Positions 42,647 to 51,914 of a stretch of DNA of 64,000 bases are shown piece after piece (position 1 is the stretch's first letter; each line of letters begins with the position of its first letter). Position numbers and translations under genes: made by a program. The DNA comes from an uncultured Chitinophagaceae bacterium (GTDB lineage: Bacteria > Bacteroidota > Bacteroidia > Chitinophagales > Chitinophagaceae), in the NCBI GenBank assembly GCA_903895845.1, contig CAITVK010000053.1, positions 99,227-163,226 on the forward strand, given 5' to 3'. Under the pieces are notes generated by a model that saw nothing but the letters and a program-made list of their open reading frames with translations, did no database searches and had not been told where the DNA came from.

Positions 42647-42715
42647 TAATTTACAATTGATACATTTAACTATCAGTCTTGAACATATCAATTATCAATT
42701 GAAAATTATCAATTA
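42635..42715. repeat. Word palindrome between lutA and lutB
   Basis: ATTGATAATTGATAAT and ACAATTGATA on the left face ATCAATTATCAATTG and ATTATCAAT on the right. The arms are built from the 7-8-bp word ATTGATAA in both orientations. It spans the end of the lutA reading frame and most of the gap. Confidence 0.7.
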
Positions 42716-42721
42716 AAGAAG

Positions 42722-44095
42722 ATGAACAGTACAATTACCAATCACGCTGATGCAGCAATACAGTTTAACCTTGATGAACCAAGGGTGGACTGGCATGATA
42801 AAACACTTTGGTTTATCCGGGAGAAAAGAGACTTGGCAAGTCATGCTATACCCGAATGGGAACAACTAAGAGAATATGCTTCGCAGATAAAGAATAATGT
42901 GTTGAGCAATCTTAGCCAATACCTACAAGAATTTGAAAAGAATGCAATTGCTAATGGTGTAATTGTTCATTGGGCAGCAGATGCAGCAGAACATAACCAG
43001 ATAGTACATTCCATTTTGAAGAAGCACCAGATAGACCGAATGGTAAAAAGCAAAAGTATGCTTACCGAGGAGTGCGGCCTGAATGAATATCTTGAACATA
43101 ATGGCATTGAAGTAATTGATACCGATCTTGGTGAGCGTATTGTTCAACTGGCAAAAGAACCACCAAGTCATATTGTATTGCCGTGTATTCATTGGAAGAA
43201 AGAAGAAATTGGAGAATTATTTCACAAGCACTTAGGAACAGATAAGGGTGCATCGGATCCTAAATACCTTACCGCCGCAGCAAGGGAACACCTAAGGGAA
43301 ACATTCCTTACCAGACGTGCGGCTTTGACAGGCGTAAACTTTGCAGTTGCCGAAACAGGTGAGTTTGTAGTGAGTACCAATGAAGGCAATGCAGACATGG
43401 GCGCGCATCTGGCAGACATTCACATTGCCTGTATGGGTATTGAAAAGATTATCCCGCAACAGCAGCACCTTGGTGTATTCCTTCGTTTGCTGGCAAGAAG
43501 TGCTACAGGGCAACCTATCACAACTTATTCCAGTCATTTCAAGAAACCACAACCACATCAGGAAGTGCATATTGTTTTGGTGGATAATGGCAGAAGCGTA
43601 CACTTAGGAAAGGAAGACTTTAGAAACTCATTGAAGTGCATCCGTTGTGCTGCCTGTATGAATACCTGCCCTGTTTACCGAAGAAGCGGCGGACATAGTT
43701 ACCACAATGCAGTGGCAGGACCAATAGGAAGTATCCTTACGCCAAATTTTGATATGCGTGCCAACAAGGACTTACCATTTGCATCTACCCTATGCGGCAG
43801 TTGCAGCAATGTTTGTCCGGTGAAGATTGACATACATGACCAACTGTATAAATGGCGCCAGGTATTGATGAAAGAAGGATTAGGCCCTACTACAAAGAAT
43901 GCCAGCATGAAGATGATGGGATGGGTATTATCCAAACCTTCCCTTTACAACATATCAGGCAAGGCTGCACGCTTAGTATTGAAATATTCGCCATTTGTGG
44001 TGAGCAATAAGCTGAACCCTTGGTACAAACAAAGGGAAATGCCGGCGCCGCCGAAAGAATCATTTAAAGAGTGGTACAAGAAAAACAGAGGATAG
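42722..44095 (+). CDS. lutB: L-lactate utilisation protein B (Fe-S protein)
   Basis: This is the 457-residue subunit of LutABC that carries the LUD domain and two [4Fe-4S] ferredoxin motifs. The N-terminal LUD-type region includes ANGVIVHWAADAAEHNQIV and SMLTEECGLNEYLE. The clusters are CIRCAACMNTCPVYRRSGG and CGSCSNVCPVKIDIHDQLYK. It lies between lutA and lutC in the standard order, with repeat-filled joints on both sides. Confidence 0.95.
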   Translation: MNSTITNHADAAIQFNLDEPRVDWHDKTLWFIREKRDLASHAIPEWEQLREYASQIKNNVLSNLSQYLQEFEKNAIANGVIVHWAADAAEHNQIVHSILKKHQIDRMVKSKSMLTEECGLNEYLEHNGIEVIDTDLGERIVQLAKEPPSHIVLPCIHWKKEEIGELFHKHLGTDKGASDPKYLTAAAREHLRETFLTRRAALTGVNFAVAETGEFVVSTNEGNADMGAHLADIHIACMGIEKIIPQQQHLGVFLRLLARSATGQPITTYSSHFKKPQPHQEVHIVLVDNGRSVHLGKEDFRNSLKCIRCAACMNTCPVYRRSGGHSYHNAVAGPIGSILTPNFDMRANKDLPFASTLCGSCSNVCPVKIDIHDQLYKWRQVLMKEGLGPTTKNASMKMMGWVLSKPSLYNISGKAARLVLKYSPFVVSNKLNPWYKQREMPAPPKESFKEWYKKNRG

Positions 44096-44102
44096 GGCAG
44101 GT

Positions 44103-44148
44103 TTCAAGTTACTGGTTACCAGTAACTTGAAGCTAGTAACCAGTAACT
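44103..44148. repeat. Nested palindrome between lutB and lutC
   Basis: TTCAAGTTACTGGT (44103-44116) pairs perfectly with ACCAGTAACTTGAA (44118-44131) around one base. A further copy of the same words in reverse (GTAACCAGTAACT, 44136-44148) allows an alternative pairing. Similar words (GTTACTGGTCATTGGCTAC) lie at 8940-8958. Confidence 0.75.
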
Positions 44149-44157
44149 AAATACATT

Positions 44158-44745
44158 ATGAGCAGAGAACAAATATTGAGGGAAGTATCGAAGAATCAGC
44201 CAGCAGAGAGGGCTTTACCAGTGATAGATATCCCTGTAACCACAACTCATGCAGAATGGGTAGAAGCATTAAAGAAAAGATTAGATATCCTTCATGTAGA
44301 TGTGCGGGAAGTAACCGACTATTCAGCCATTAAAGCAATATTACAACAGCAAGCTGTCCCTCAAGAAAGGTCTGTAACTACTATAGTGGCACTCGGGGAT
44401 GTATCCACTTATATAGAAACCGTAAAAGAAGATGCACACAGTTTAGAAGATGTGGATTGGGCAATTATACCTGCTCACTTTGGTGTGGCAGAGAATGGGG
44501 CAATGTGGGTTACAGAAAGTCTGATACAATACAGGGTGTTGCCTTTCATCACACAGCAATTGGCCATCGTTGTAAACAGGAAAGACATTGTTTACAATAT
44601 GCACCAAGCCTACGAAAGGATTGCAGAAACCAACTATGACTTCGGGGTATTTATTGCCGGTCCCTCCAAGACTGCCGATATAGAGCAGTCTTTGGTATTG
44701 GGCGCTCATGGCCCAAAAGGGATGACATTATTTTTGTTGGGTTAG
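44158..44745 (+). CDS. lutC: L-lactate utilisation protein C (LUD domain)
   Basis: This is the third subunit of the lactate oxidation complex, a 195-residue LUD-domain protein. It contains VDWAIIPAHFGVAENGAMWV and ends with the typical VFIAGPSKTADIEQSLVLGAHGPKG. Its stop codon overlaps by 4 bp with the stop of the convergent J-domain gene. No lactate permease or LutR-type regulator is in the window. Confidence 0.92.
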   Translation: MSREQILREVSKNQPAERALPVIDIPVTTTHAEWVEALKKRLDILHVDVREVTDYSAIKAILQQQAVPQERSVTTIVALGDVSTYIETVKEDAHSLEDVDWAIIPAHFGVAENGAMWVTESLIQYRVLPFITQQLAIVVNRKDIVYNMHQAYERIAETNYDFGVFIAGPSKTADIEQSLVLGAHGPKGMTLFLLG

Positions 44746-45194
44746 TCAGCAACTAATTTACTGGTACTTCTGTAAACATACGTTTTACAGATATGCCTTC
44801 TTGCATAACGAGTAATAGAAGGCGCATTACAAAGGTTTTTGTAGGCAGACTTAGGTACACCATGATATTCGTAAGTTGCCCCGTCGGAATATTCAATTGT
44901 AAGAACTTCAATCTTGTCTTTATAATGAAAATCCAAGATACCAGCTTCATTTATTGTTGCTTCGTATTGAACAAGATTTGCTTCTGTTGTTTCTGGAGCG
45001 ATACTCACCAAAAAGTGATAGGCGTCAATTATCTTTTTACTCTTTTCCTCAGCAGCCTTTTTCTCGTCTTCATTATCTTGAAACTTATCAGGATGAAAAT
45101 CTTTCATTAAGTTTCTGTATCCGGTTTTTAACTCTTTCAAATCAGCATTTGCTGTTACACCTAATAGTTTTCTACTTCTTTCTATTTTACTCAT
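44742..45194 (-). CDS. J-domain protein with C-terminal KTSC domain
   Basis: This is a 150-residue protein with two parts. Residues 1-65 form a DnaJ domain (KLLGVTANADLKELKTGYRN, the HPD motif in MKDFHPDKFQ). Residues about 80-140 form a KTSC domain (LTIEYSDGATYEYHGVPKSA, then SITRYARRHI). The HPD motif should stimulate an Hsp70 ATPase; KTSC is a small domain of unknown function often fused to nucleic-acid or chaperone modules. TATCTTCA on the minus strand at 45209-45202 may be its promoter box, which would give an almost leaderless transcript. Confidence 0.88.
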   Translation of the reverse strand: MSKIERSRKLLGVTANADLKELKTGYRNLMKDFHPDKFQDNEDEKKAAEEKSKKIIDAYHFLVSIAPETTEANLVQYEATINEAGILDFHYKDKIEVLTIEYSDGATYEYHGVPKSAYKNLCNAPSITRYARRHICKTYVYRSTSKLVAD

Positions 45195-45332
45195 AAGGCG
45201 GTGAAGATAAGGGGATGAAGAGTAATTGAACTATTGAAGAACGAAATAGTTGTTGTATTGGTGAGTTTAACCATTCTTAGCTAGGTGTCTCCCTACTAAA
45301 AAACTCAACCGATTTCATAACCCTAATAAAGA

Positions 45333-45366
45333 ATGTTCTACACTGCGCCTGCGGTGTAGAACATTA
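45333..45366 (-). terminator. Hairpin after the S41 peptidase gene
   Basis: AATGTTCTACAC (45333-45344) pairs perfectly with GTGTAGAACATT (45355-45366) around a 10-nt GC-rich loop. It lies about 45 bp downstream of the peptidase stop on the minus strand. The following TTCTTTATT is only a weak T-rich tail. Confidence 0.6.
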
Positions 45367-45412
45367 ACAATTAAAAAAACATTTCTGATTGATTGAATCC
45401 CAACGACAACTT

Positions 45413-46684
45413 TTACTTGGGCAATAAGCTGATTGCCTTATCTAATTGAGGATCATCAACCGTATTATTGGGTAGAAATATCTGATTCAGGCTTACCTTA
45501 ACGTCATAGTTTGGAGGGAATCCTTTCCCTTCATAAACATTTCCGTCAATATATTTAAACATGCAGGAAGAAGTGTAGGCATTTCCGTAATAATAGGTTG
45601 TACCTGTTTCAATCGCAGTTCCGATATTACCGAAGTTAAAAGTTCCAGCATTATAGTCCACATTCTGAGTGAGTGGTCCATTTGCGCCCCAAGTGGTATC
45701 CCCCACAAATGTTGTTTTGCTTAATGCCCTCAACGACATCGTTGTCAATTCTGCCATACTAGCGGACTCACCATCGGCAAGTGCTACAATTGGCTTTGTG
45801 AAGGCGCTAAATCCTGGCCTAGGTGTTACGATTGCATCTGCCCATGGCGTATAATCCAATCTACCACTCCCACTTTTAGATCGCGTATACCCAATATGTA
45901 AGGGGGATGATATTAAACTACCAATCAGGAAATTGAGATCCTGGGTAGAACCACCTCCATTACCACGAACATCAATTATAAGACCCGATACAGCAGGATT
46001 ACTCAATTGCTTAAAGAAATAATCCAACGTAGCATGCACGGAAGAATCACCAGAATTATATTGAGTAACCAACTGAAAAACGTTGAAAGAAAAATAGAGG
46101 ATATGTGTATTCTGTATAAATCCTGCCAAAGCATAAAAATTTCCAGTAACAGTTTGACTGGTGTCAATCCCTACCATTTTATTACCATCCAAATAAAGGG
46201 AATCGATATAAGCAGTATAATAAAATTTACCATCCACACTGGGTGTATAAGGTGCTGTTTGAAAAAGATTCTCTATAAAAACAGGATTTTTTAGTTTCCG
46301 GTCTTGCGACGGTGATATTCCATATAGGGTATAGTACAAAGAAAGAAAATAGTGAGAATCTATTAAACCATCGACCATCCCCTTGAAGTAACTGTTTGAC
46401 AGAGAGTTGATAGAGTCACTTGTCAAGGTGGAGTCTTTATCTAATGCCGCGAATTTAGGTGCATAAGTATTGTGTATTTGATCCCAATTGGTAGGGTCAA
46501 CACCCCAAAATACATACGTTTTATTCATACTATTCCAAAAGTCTTCAAAGATTTGGGTATATGAAATTGTATAAGCGTTACCTAGCTGATTTGTTGTAGA
46601 AATTTCTTTATGGCAAGAAGTAAAAAACAAACTAATGAATAATGTAAAAGAAGCAATAGTAAGTTTTGAAAAAGCCTTTTTCAT
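45413..46684 (-). CDS. S41-family peptidase lipoprotein
   Basis: This is an exported serine protease of the C-terminal processing/tricorn core type. From the ATG at 46684 (an in-frame ATG at 46696 adds four residues) it has 423 residues. The lipoprotein signal is LFISLFFTSC. The protease core carries SGLIIDVRGNGGGSTQDLNF and the nucleophile region VALADGESASMAELTTMSLR. No PDZ domain is obvious. An outer-membrane beta-barrel gene precedes it with only about 25 bp between, so the two are probably one operon. Confidence 0.88.
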   Translation of the reverse strand: MKKAFSKLTIASFTLFISLFFTSCHKEISTTNQLGNAYTISYTQIFEDFWNSMNKTYVFWGVDPTNWDQIHNTYAPKFAALDKDSTLTSDSINSLSNSYFKGMVDGLIDSHYFLSLYYTLYGISPSQDRKLKNPVFIENLFQTAPYTPSVDGKFYYTAYIDSLYLDGNKMVGIDTSQTVTGNFYALAGFIQNTHILYFSFNVFQLVTQYNSGDSSVHATLDYFFKQLSNPAVSGLIIDVRGNGGGSTQDLNFLIGSLISSPLHIGYTRSKSGSGRLDYTPWADAIVTPRPGFSAFTKPIVALADGESASMAELTTMSLRALSKTTFVGDTTWGANGPLTQNVDYNAGTFNFGNIGTAIETGTTYYYGNAYTSSCMFKYIDGNVYEGKGFPPNYDVKVSLNQIFLPNNTVDDPQLDKAISLLPK

Positions 46685-46708
46685 AATATTTTGCATACAG
46701 ATTATATT

Positions 46709-47512
46709 TTAATTATTTACTTGTAAAGTGTGATTTTTGAATCTGTGATTCCTGTATTTATTGTACTTAGTTTTTAATTGATATAAAAAACCTACTGATA
46801 TACTTCCCGTTTCATTATAACGCGGAACTTGTTCTAGTTCATAATTCTTTTGTTGATCTGTTAAAGCATCATAGTACTTGAATTCGGTAAAAACCTTATA
46901 GTTTTTTGCTACTTGATAACTTATCCCTAACCCAGCATAGACGCCAAACTCAAATCTGTTATCTTTTGTGCTGTTAAACTGATATTTTTCGTCATAGTAA
47001 TAAGGTGTTTCATAATCAAAAACCGTTACTGAGTAATATGCAGTGTTTGATGTTCCATAAGCAGGGTAATTTAGTGGGTTGGCAAAAGCTCCTTTGATGT
47101 GACTAGAGGCCCAATAGGCGCCATATCCTCCGAGGTTCAAATAGCCTTTTAGTGCTCTACCACCAAAAGAGAATTGTGCAGAAACAGGTATTTGTAAGTA
47201 CCCATTCTTAGATTCCTGATATACTCCTTGATAGAATCCTGTACGTTGTAATTGATAATTTTTTTGAATAAAATTTGGGGTTGATTTTAGTGAGAACCAA
47301 TCGTTTACCTTATACTCAACAGGTACGCCGATATTAAATCCATTAATCGGAACATATTCTGTAGAGATTAGATTTGAAACATTTGTAATCAGATAATTCT
47401 CGTTTCCCCCTACTTCAGCCCCAACATAAAACTGTGCATTAGCAAGATAGGATAACGATGTAAGGACAAGGATTGCTGTAAAAAGCAAAAGCTTTCTTTT
47501 AATGATCATCAT
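46709..47512 (-). CDS. Outer-membrane beta-barrel protein (PorT/OmpW-like)
   Basis: This is a 267-residue protein with a signal peptide (LLFTAILVLTSLSYLANAQ). The mature chain begins FYVGAEVGGNENYLI and alternates hydrophobic and polar residues in strands (WFSLKSTPNFIQKNYQL, LGISYQVAKNYKVFTEFKYY), ending in a short C-terminal extension. This is typical of small 8-stranded outer-membrane barrels of Bacteroidota. It is upstream of the S41 lipoprotein; a joint function is unknown. Confidence 0.8.
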   Translation of the reverse strand: MMIIKRKLLLFTAILVLTSLSYLANAQFYVGAEVGGNENYLITNVSNLISTEYVPINGFNIGVPVEYKVNDWFSLKSTPNFIQKNYQLQRTGFYQGVYQESKNGYLQIPVSAQFSFGGRALKGYLNLGGYGAYWASSHIKGAFANPLNYPAYGTSNTAYYSVTVFDYETPYYYDEKYQFNSTKDNRFEFGVYAGLGISYQVAKNYKVFTEFKYYDALTDQQKNYELEQVPRYNETGSISVGFLYQLKTKYNKYRNHRFKNHTLQVNN

Positions 47513-47668
47513 TCAATTATTTTATTTAATAAAACACAATTATACAACAATATGCTTGTCAAAGCTGAATTGAATTGAATTAGTTGGCATTTTCTAGGTA
47601 AAGAGGTCTTTTGCACTTGCATTTTAAATAAATCAATTCTGATTATAGAGAACTTATCACAAAGAATT

Positions 47669-48532
47669 TTATCGCTTCCAGGCTTTTATCATTCTTTCCT
47701 TTCCTTGCAAATCTTTTTTAAGTTGAGTTGCAAACCCGAGGTTATTAAAAACAGAAAGGGTCTCTTTGCCTAAAGCCTCATTTATTTCAACATAAACGGC
47801 TCCATTGTCAGTAAGGTGTGTTTTTGCAAATTGCGCTATTTTATTATAAAAAAGAAGTGGATCATTGTCGTGGACAAAGAGTGCGATTGCTGGCTCAAAG
47901 TCCAATACATTCTTGTGCATCGTAGCTTTTTCTGCATTTTTCACATAAGGCGGATTGCTTACTATCACATTATAATTTTCCAGTTCGCTCCACGTGTTTT
48001 CATCAAGTATGTCAATCTGTTTTAGCTGAATGCTTGTTCGATAGGTATCTGCATTTTGTTTTGCCACTTCCAAAGCTTTCGGGCTAATGTCTATTGCAGT
48101 TAGTTCTATCTTGAACAATTTTTTCTTTAATGCTAGCGGGATACACCCACTTCCAGTACCAATATCTAAGATTTTAAATGGAGCAATGGTTTCTACGATA
48201 TTTACTGCGTCCCGCACAATCCAATCGACCAATTCGTCGGTTTCTGGGCGCGGTATCAGAACACTGTCGTTTACATATAATTTGATTGCACTAAACCACA
48301 CTTCATTTAATACATACTGAACAGGCTTGCCGAGCATCAATTGCGCAAAAACTTCTTCTAGCCTTGTCTTTTGCTCCGGAGTTAATGGAGAAAACTGATT
48401 TACTATCCGATCCGTTCGTACCATACTTGTGACATGCTCAAAAACCATGTCGAGCATTTTAGTAACTTCTCTTTGGTTATAAATAGTGAGTAATTCCTTT
48501 GTGTATTTCTGATTGTAACTGTAGATGGACAT
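47669..48532 (-). CDS. prmC: Peptide chain release factor N5-glutamine methyltransferase
   Basis: This enzyme methylates the GGQ glutamine of release factors with AdoMet. The 287-residue protein has a helical N-domain, the linker motif NEVWFSAIKLYVNDSVLIPR followed by PETDELV, the AdoMet loop ILDIGTGSGCIPLALK and the catalytic VSNPPYVK. A -7-like box precedes it. Confidence 0.95.
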   Translation of the reverse strand: MSIYSYNQKYTKELLTIYNQREVTKMLDMVFEHVTSMVRTDRIVNQFSPLTPEQKTRLEEVFAQLMLGKPVQYVLNEVWFSAIKLYVNDSVLIPRPETDELVDWIVRDAVNIVETIAPFKILDIGTGSGCIPLALKKKLFKIELTAIDISPKALEVAKQNADTYRTSIQLKQIDILDENTWSELENYNVIVSNPPYVKNAEKATMHKNVLDFEPAIALFVHDNDPLLFYNKIAQFAKTHLTDNGAVYVEINEALGKETLSVFNNLGFATQLKKDLQGKERMIKAWKR

Positions 48533-48545
48533 GCTGCAATGTTAG

Positions 48546-48553
48546 CGAAGATA
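48546..48553 (-). promoter_or_regulatory. Predicted prmC -7 box
   Basis: The minus strand reads TATCTTCGC at 48553-48545, identical to the box before gyrA and the HigB-like gene. It lies 13 bp upstream of the prmC ATG (48532). No clear -33 TTG at the usual distance was found. Confidence 0.4.
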
Positions 48554-48786
48554 TTGCGGAGAATGAAGATTAATTTTTCCAATAACTTTGTACCAGTAAA
48601 ATCAATCTCGTTCAAAGAACAATATAAGACAATTAACTATGTATCTGCATAATTGCGAATTGATTGTAGAAACGGCAAACAAGGCTTTTTTTATTTCTAG
48701 AATCTTCGATGCATATTAGTTATTATTTAAAAATACAGTCCAAAAATCTCATCGCAGCCAGAGGCTTTTGAGACCCCATAATTAAG

Positions 48787-49899
48787 CTATCCTATTATTT
48801 CCAATATTTTTTGAGAAGCGTTACCATCACCATAAGGGTTGATTTTGTGTGTCATGCTTCTGTAGAACTTTCGCATTTCGAATAATCTTTTAAGGTAACT
48901 GAAAATCAACACTTTATCACTGTGTACTAATAACCCAGCTCCTACTTCCAACACCTCTTGCCTTTCTGTTGTGTCTCTCAAAATCAAGATAGGCTTGTTA
49001 CAAGAGATGGCTTCTTCTTGTATTCCACCGCTGTCCGTGAGAATGACGAAGCAATTATTCATCAGATAAACAAGGTTGTCATACGCTAAGGGAGGCAAAA
49101 GCAACGCCCCTTTACAGTCGGACAATTGTTGCCTTATCATCACCCCATTCCGATTTGGATGTACCGGTATTACAAATTGAGCATCATCGCAATAGGCAGA
49201 GAATTCTTTGATGGCTGCACAAATATCCATCAATGGCGTTCCAAAGTTTTCTCGCCGGTGCATGGTGGTGAGTATAATCCTGTTGTTGAAATTGACGCCC
49301 AAATGTTCGAAATAAGCTTTGTATTTAGCCTCTTTCTCTTGCGTAATTTTTATAGTCTCCACCAACGTATCAATCACAGTATTCCCCACCACAAAGACAT
49401 TGTCGGTAGAATTTTCTTTATACAAATTGATTCGTGCATACTCTGTTGGACAAAAATGGTAAAAAGCCACCTGAGAAATCATCTTTCTGTTCCCCTCTTC
49501 AGGAAAGGGGGAGATGAGACTGCCACTACGCAATCCGGCCTCAATATGTGCCACTTTTATATTGTTGTAAAAGCCAAACAAAGCACCTGCAAAAGCCGAG
49601 GTAGTGTCCCCCTGAACAAAAATAACATCTGATTTGAACTCTTGGTGATACTTATTCAGCCCTTCCATGATATCTAGAAACGAGCTGACAAGTGTCTGGT
49701 TAGGTTTCATTACAACTAAATCTACATCATAAGTAAAAGAGAAGAATTCGAATAGGTCATGTAGCAATTCTTTGTGCTGCGAAGTAATACAAACCTTTAC
49801 TTCGTGTTTATTGCTCTTTTTAAAAACTTCAATAACAGGATGCAACTTGATTAGTTCGGGTCTTGTCCCGAATACAAAAAGCACTTTCTTTTTTATCAT
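48787..49899 (-). CDS. wecB: UDP-N-acetylglucosamine 2-epimerase (non-hydrolysing)
   Basis: This enzyme interconverts UDP-GlcNAc and UDP-ManNAc for surface polysaccharide synthesis. The 370-residue GT-B fold protein has FGTRPELIKLHPVI, VQGDTTSAFAGAL, HIEAGLRSG, MHRRENFG and LTDSGGIQEEA. It follows a membrane glycosyltransferase gene by 10 bp and is probably translated from the same mRNA. Confidence 0.95.
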   Translation of the reverse strand: MIKKKVLFVFGTRPELIKLHPVIEVFKKSNKHEVKVCITSQHKELLHDLFEFFSFTYDVDLVVMKPNQTLVSSFLDIMEGLNKYHQEFKSDVIFVQGDTTSAFAGALFGFYNNIKVAHIEAGLRSGSLISPFPEEGNRKMISQVAFYHFCPTEYARINLYKENSTDNVFVVGNTVIDTLVETIKITQEKEAKYKAYFEHLGVNFNNRIILTTMHRRENFGTPLMDICAAIKEFSAYCDDAQFVIPVHPNRNGVMIRQQLSDCKGALLLPPLAYDNLVYLMNNCFVILTDSGGIQEEAISCNKPILILRDTTERQEVLEVGAGLLVHSDKVLIFSYLKRLFEMRKFYRSMTHKINPYGDGNASQKILEIIG

Positions 49900-49909
49900 A
49901 GTTTAGGGT

Positions 49910-51310
49910 TTAATCTTTCTTTGCCAATCCATGTTCCGTCTTACTCCATGCCATATTTGGCTTTGTTATCAATTGATACAGAGCCTTGTAACAGGCGATT
50001 GTCAACAGAATATTGGAAAATAAAAGAAATAAAGGGGTTAATAAAGCATCTTTATACCGCTTATATTTTAAGGAGGCCACTACAAATATAGAAATACTGA
50101 TGAAAGTACCAATCACCATCAATCCATAGAAGCCAATAATTGACAACCAAAAAGGAAAAAAGGAATTGAAAATCTGTGATTGAAGAATCAACCATAAAAT
50201 AGTAAGAATGAAAAAGATAGGAGAAACAAGCGCAATTACCGAACCTAAGGTCCATAAGTTAAAGGATAACCATCTGAAGAACCCAATTTGCCTCCATGTA
50301 GTAATAATGTTTCTGTTCATTACACAAGTGGAAATAATAAACCCCTTCACCCAACGGGTACGTTGATTAAGCAATTGTTTTACCAAAACAGGGGCTTCTC
50401 CTCTGGTCATACTTGGCAGGTGACCAATTTTACCTCCATTTTTGTAAACAGAAGAGCTAAAAATGAGGTCCTCCGTAGGATTAAACATATCAAAATATCC
50501 AATTTTTTGCATAATTGGCTTCTTCACATAAAACGATGTCCCCCCTAATGGTAAATAAAGTCCCGGCATATTCCATTTTTCCGTTCTATCAATCCCGCTC
50601 AGAAGGTATTCGAAGAAACAACGAAACTCAGCAGAGAAGAACCGACTGATAAAGTTCTGATTCGAGTTATAAATACCAATACTGCATTGCACCACATCAT
50701 AATCGGTTGTTTCGAAGATGTATGCCACCTTCAAAAACTGGTTTATATCTGGCTCATCCTCACTATCAAAGATGGTAACAATGTCGTTGTGACAATGTTT
50801 GAGTGCGCAGTTCAAAGCCCTAGATTTCGATTGTACTTCTCCCTTCCTTACTGGATGAATTTTTAACAGCTCTACAAAAGAGGGCAGTTGCAATGCAGCA
50901 ATTGCATCCAACGTAGTCACATCATCTTCCTGAATAATCAAAAACGCTTTGATATGCGTTTTTGGATAATTTATCTTGCCAATATTTCCTATTAACTGCT
51001 CTATTGTTTCTCCTTTTTCTTTGTAATTGGCCAAAAGAATATTAAATGTTGGATAATGAGTTATCTTATTAAAAGCAAGTTCCTGTTCTTTTTTGGGAGA
51101 CAAGAAGAAAAGAAACCCCTTATAAAAAGTAACCAACAGGAAGAATAGTTGAAAAGTAGCAAGCAAAGCAAGAAAAGCAAACAGAGGCTTCCATATAAGC
51201 GAAATAATGAGCAGAATGAACAGATATGCAAATGCAACTCTTTTCATATCCCCTAAGTTCTTCCAGAATTCAAATGAATCAGATACAGCTGTGCCAGATT
51301 CTTTTACCAT
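49910..51310 (-). CDS. Membrane-bound family 2 glycosyltransferase
   Basis: This is a processive-type GT2 of 466 residues. Two N-terminal helices (about 30-70) precede the catalytic domain with the DxD-like TIFDSEDEPD, GGTSFYVKK and the QxxRW-type motif NQRTRWVKGF. About four helices follow near the C-terminus. It would polymerise or transfer a sugar at the cytoplasmic face while exporting the product, as in hyaluronan- or cellulose-type synthases. Its ATG overlaps the TAA of the preceding gene (ATGGTAA), which couples their translation. With wecB it forms an exopolysaccharide gene set. Confidence 0.9.
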   Translation of the reverse strand: MVKESGTAVSDSFEFWKNLGDMKRVAFAYLFILLIISLIWKPLFAFLALLATFQLFFLLVTFYKGFLFFLSPKKEQELAFNKITHYPTFNILLANYKEKGETIEQLIGNIGKINYPKTHIKAFLIIQEDDVTTLDAIAALQLPSFVELLKIHPVRKGEVQSKSRALNCALKHCHNDIVTIFDSEDEPDINQFLKVAYIFETTDYDVVQCSIGIYNSNQNFISRFFSAEFRCFFEYLLSGIDRTEKWNMPGLYLPLGGTSFYVKKPIMQKIGYFDMFNPTEDLIFSSSVYKNGGKIGHLPSMTRGEAPVLVKQLLNQRTRWVKGFIISTCVMNRNIITTWRQIGFFRWLSFNLWTLGSVIALVSPIFFILTILWLILQSQIFNSFFPFWLSIIGFYGLMVIGTFISISIFVVASLKYKRYKDALLTPLFLLFSNILLTIACYKALYQLITKPNMAWSKTEHGLAKKD

Positions 51311-51732
51311 GTGAAAGTCTTTTCCACCTTAAATTGAATAAAGTTTTGCTTTTGGTCACTTACAAAGTTGTTATTGTATTTATATCCCAACCCCATTATG
51401 AAAAGGGGCTGCACTTTGTAACTCAAAAACACTTGTGCGGTGAGGTAATGGCTCAGAAAATAGTTATTTTCATCTTTATAATACTCTGAGTAGGAGGTTG
51501 TATATACTCTATCCGAAATGGAAATCTGATTGAAATTATAAAAAACATAACTTTTTGCAGTACTTGTAACACTACTTCCTAATTGCGAACCCAATGTAAC
51601 AGCATTGTACCTAGAAAACACAGGAGGCTCGTAGGGTTTAATTTCGTTATTAGGATATTGAGCATTGGAAAAAAAAGATAACAACAGCAGTGTGAGAACA
51701 ATTAAATAATATTTGAAGGGCATAAATATCAT
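51304..51732 (-). CDS. Exported small beta-rich protein of the polysaccharide operon
   Basis: Not recognised. It has 142 residues with a signal peptide (YYLIVLTLLLLSFFSNAQ); the second Met (residue 4) could also be the start. The mature part has alternating aromatic strands (YLTAQVFLSYKVQPLFIMGL, FIQFKVEKTFTW) and ends with an aromatic residue, as small outer-membrane barrel fragments do. Its stop overlaps the start of the glycosyltransferase by 7 bp, so a role in export or anchoring of that enzyme's product is plausible. Confidence 0.75.
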   Translation of the reverse strand: MIFMPFKYYLIVLTLLLLSFFSNAQYPNNEIKPYEPPVFSRYNAVTLGSQLGSSVTSTAKSYVFYNFNQISISDRVYTTSYSEYYKDENNYFLSHYLTAQVFLSYKVQPLFIMGLGYKYNNNFVSDQKQNFIQFKVEKTFTW

Positions 51733-51914
51733 AATTTAATCATAATGTAAATAAAATGAGCTGACATTTACTTAACGAGGAAAGATTGACTTTATTGTAG
51801 CTTAACGTACAATTAAATTGATGCATTCGAAGCCAGTCCAGTGCAAAGTCTGGTTTATCCGCTTTTGACGGCACAACAATTAAGTCAATACCTTACAATG
51901 TATACTATTTTGGA

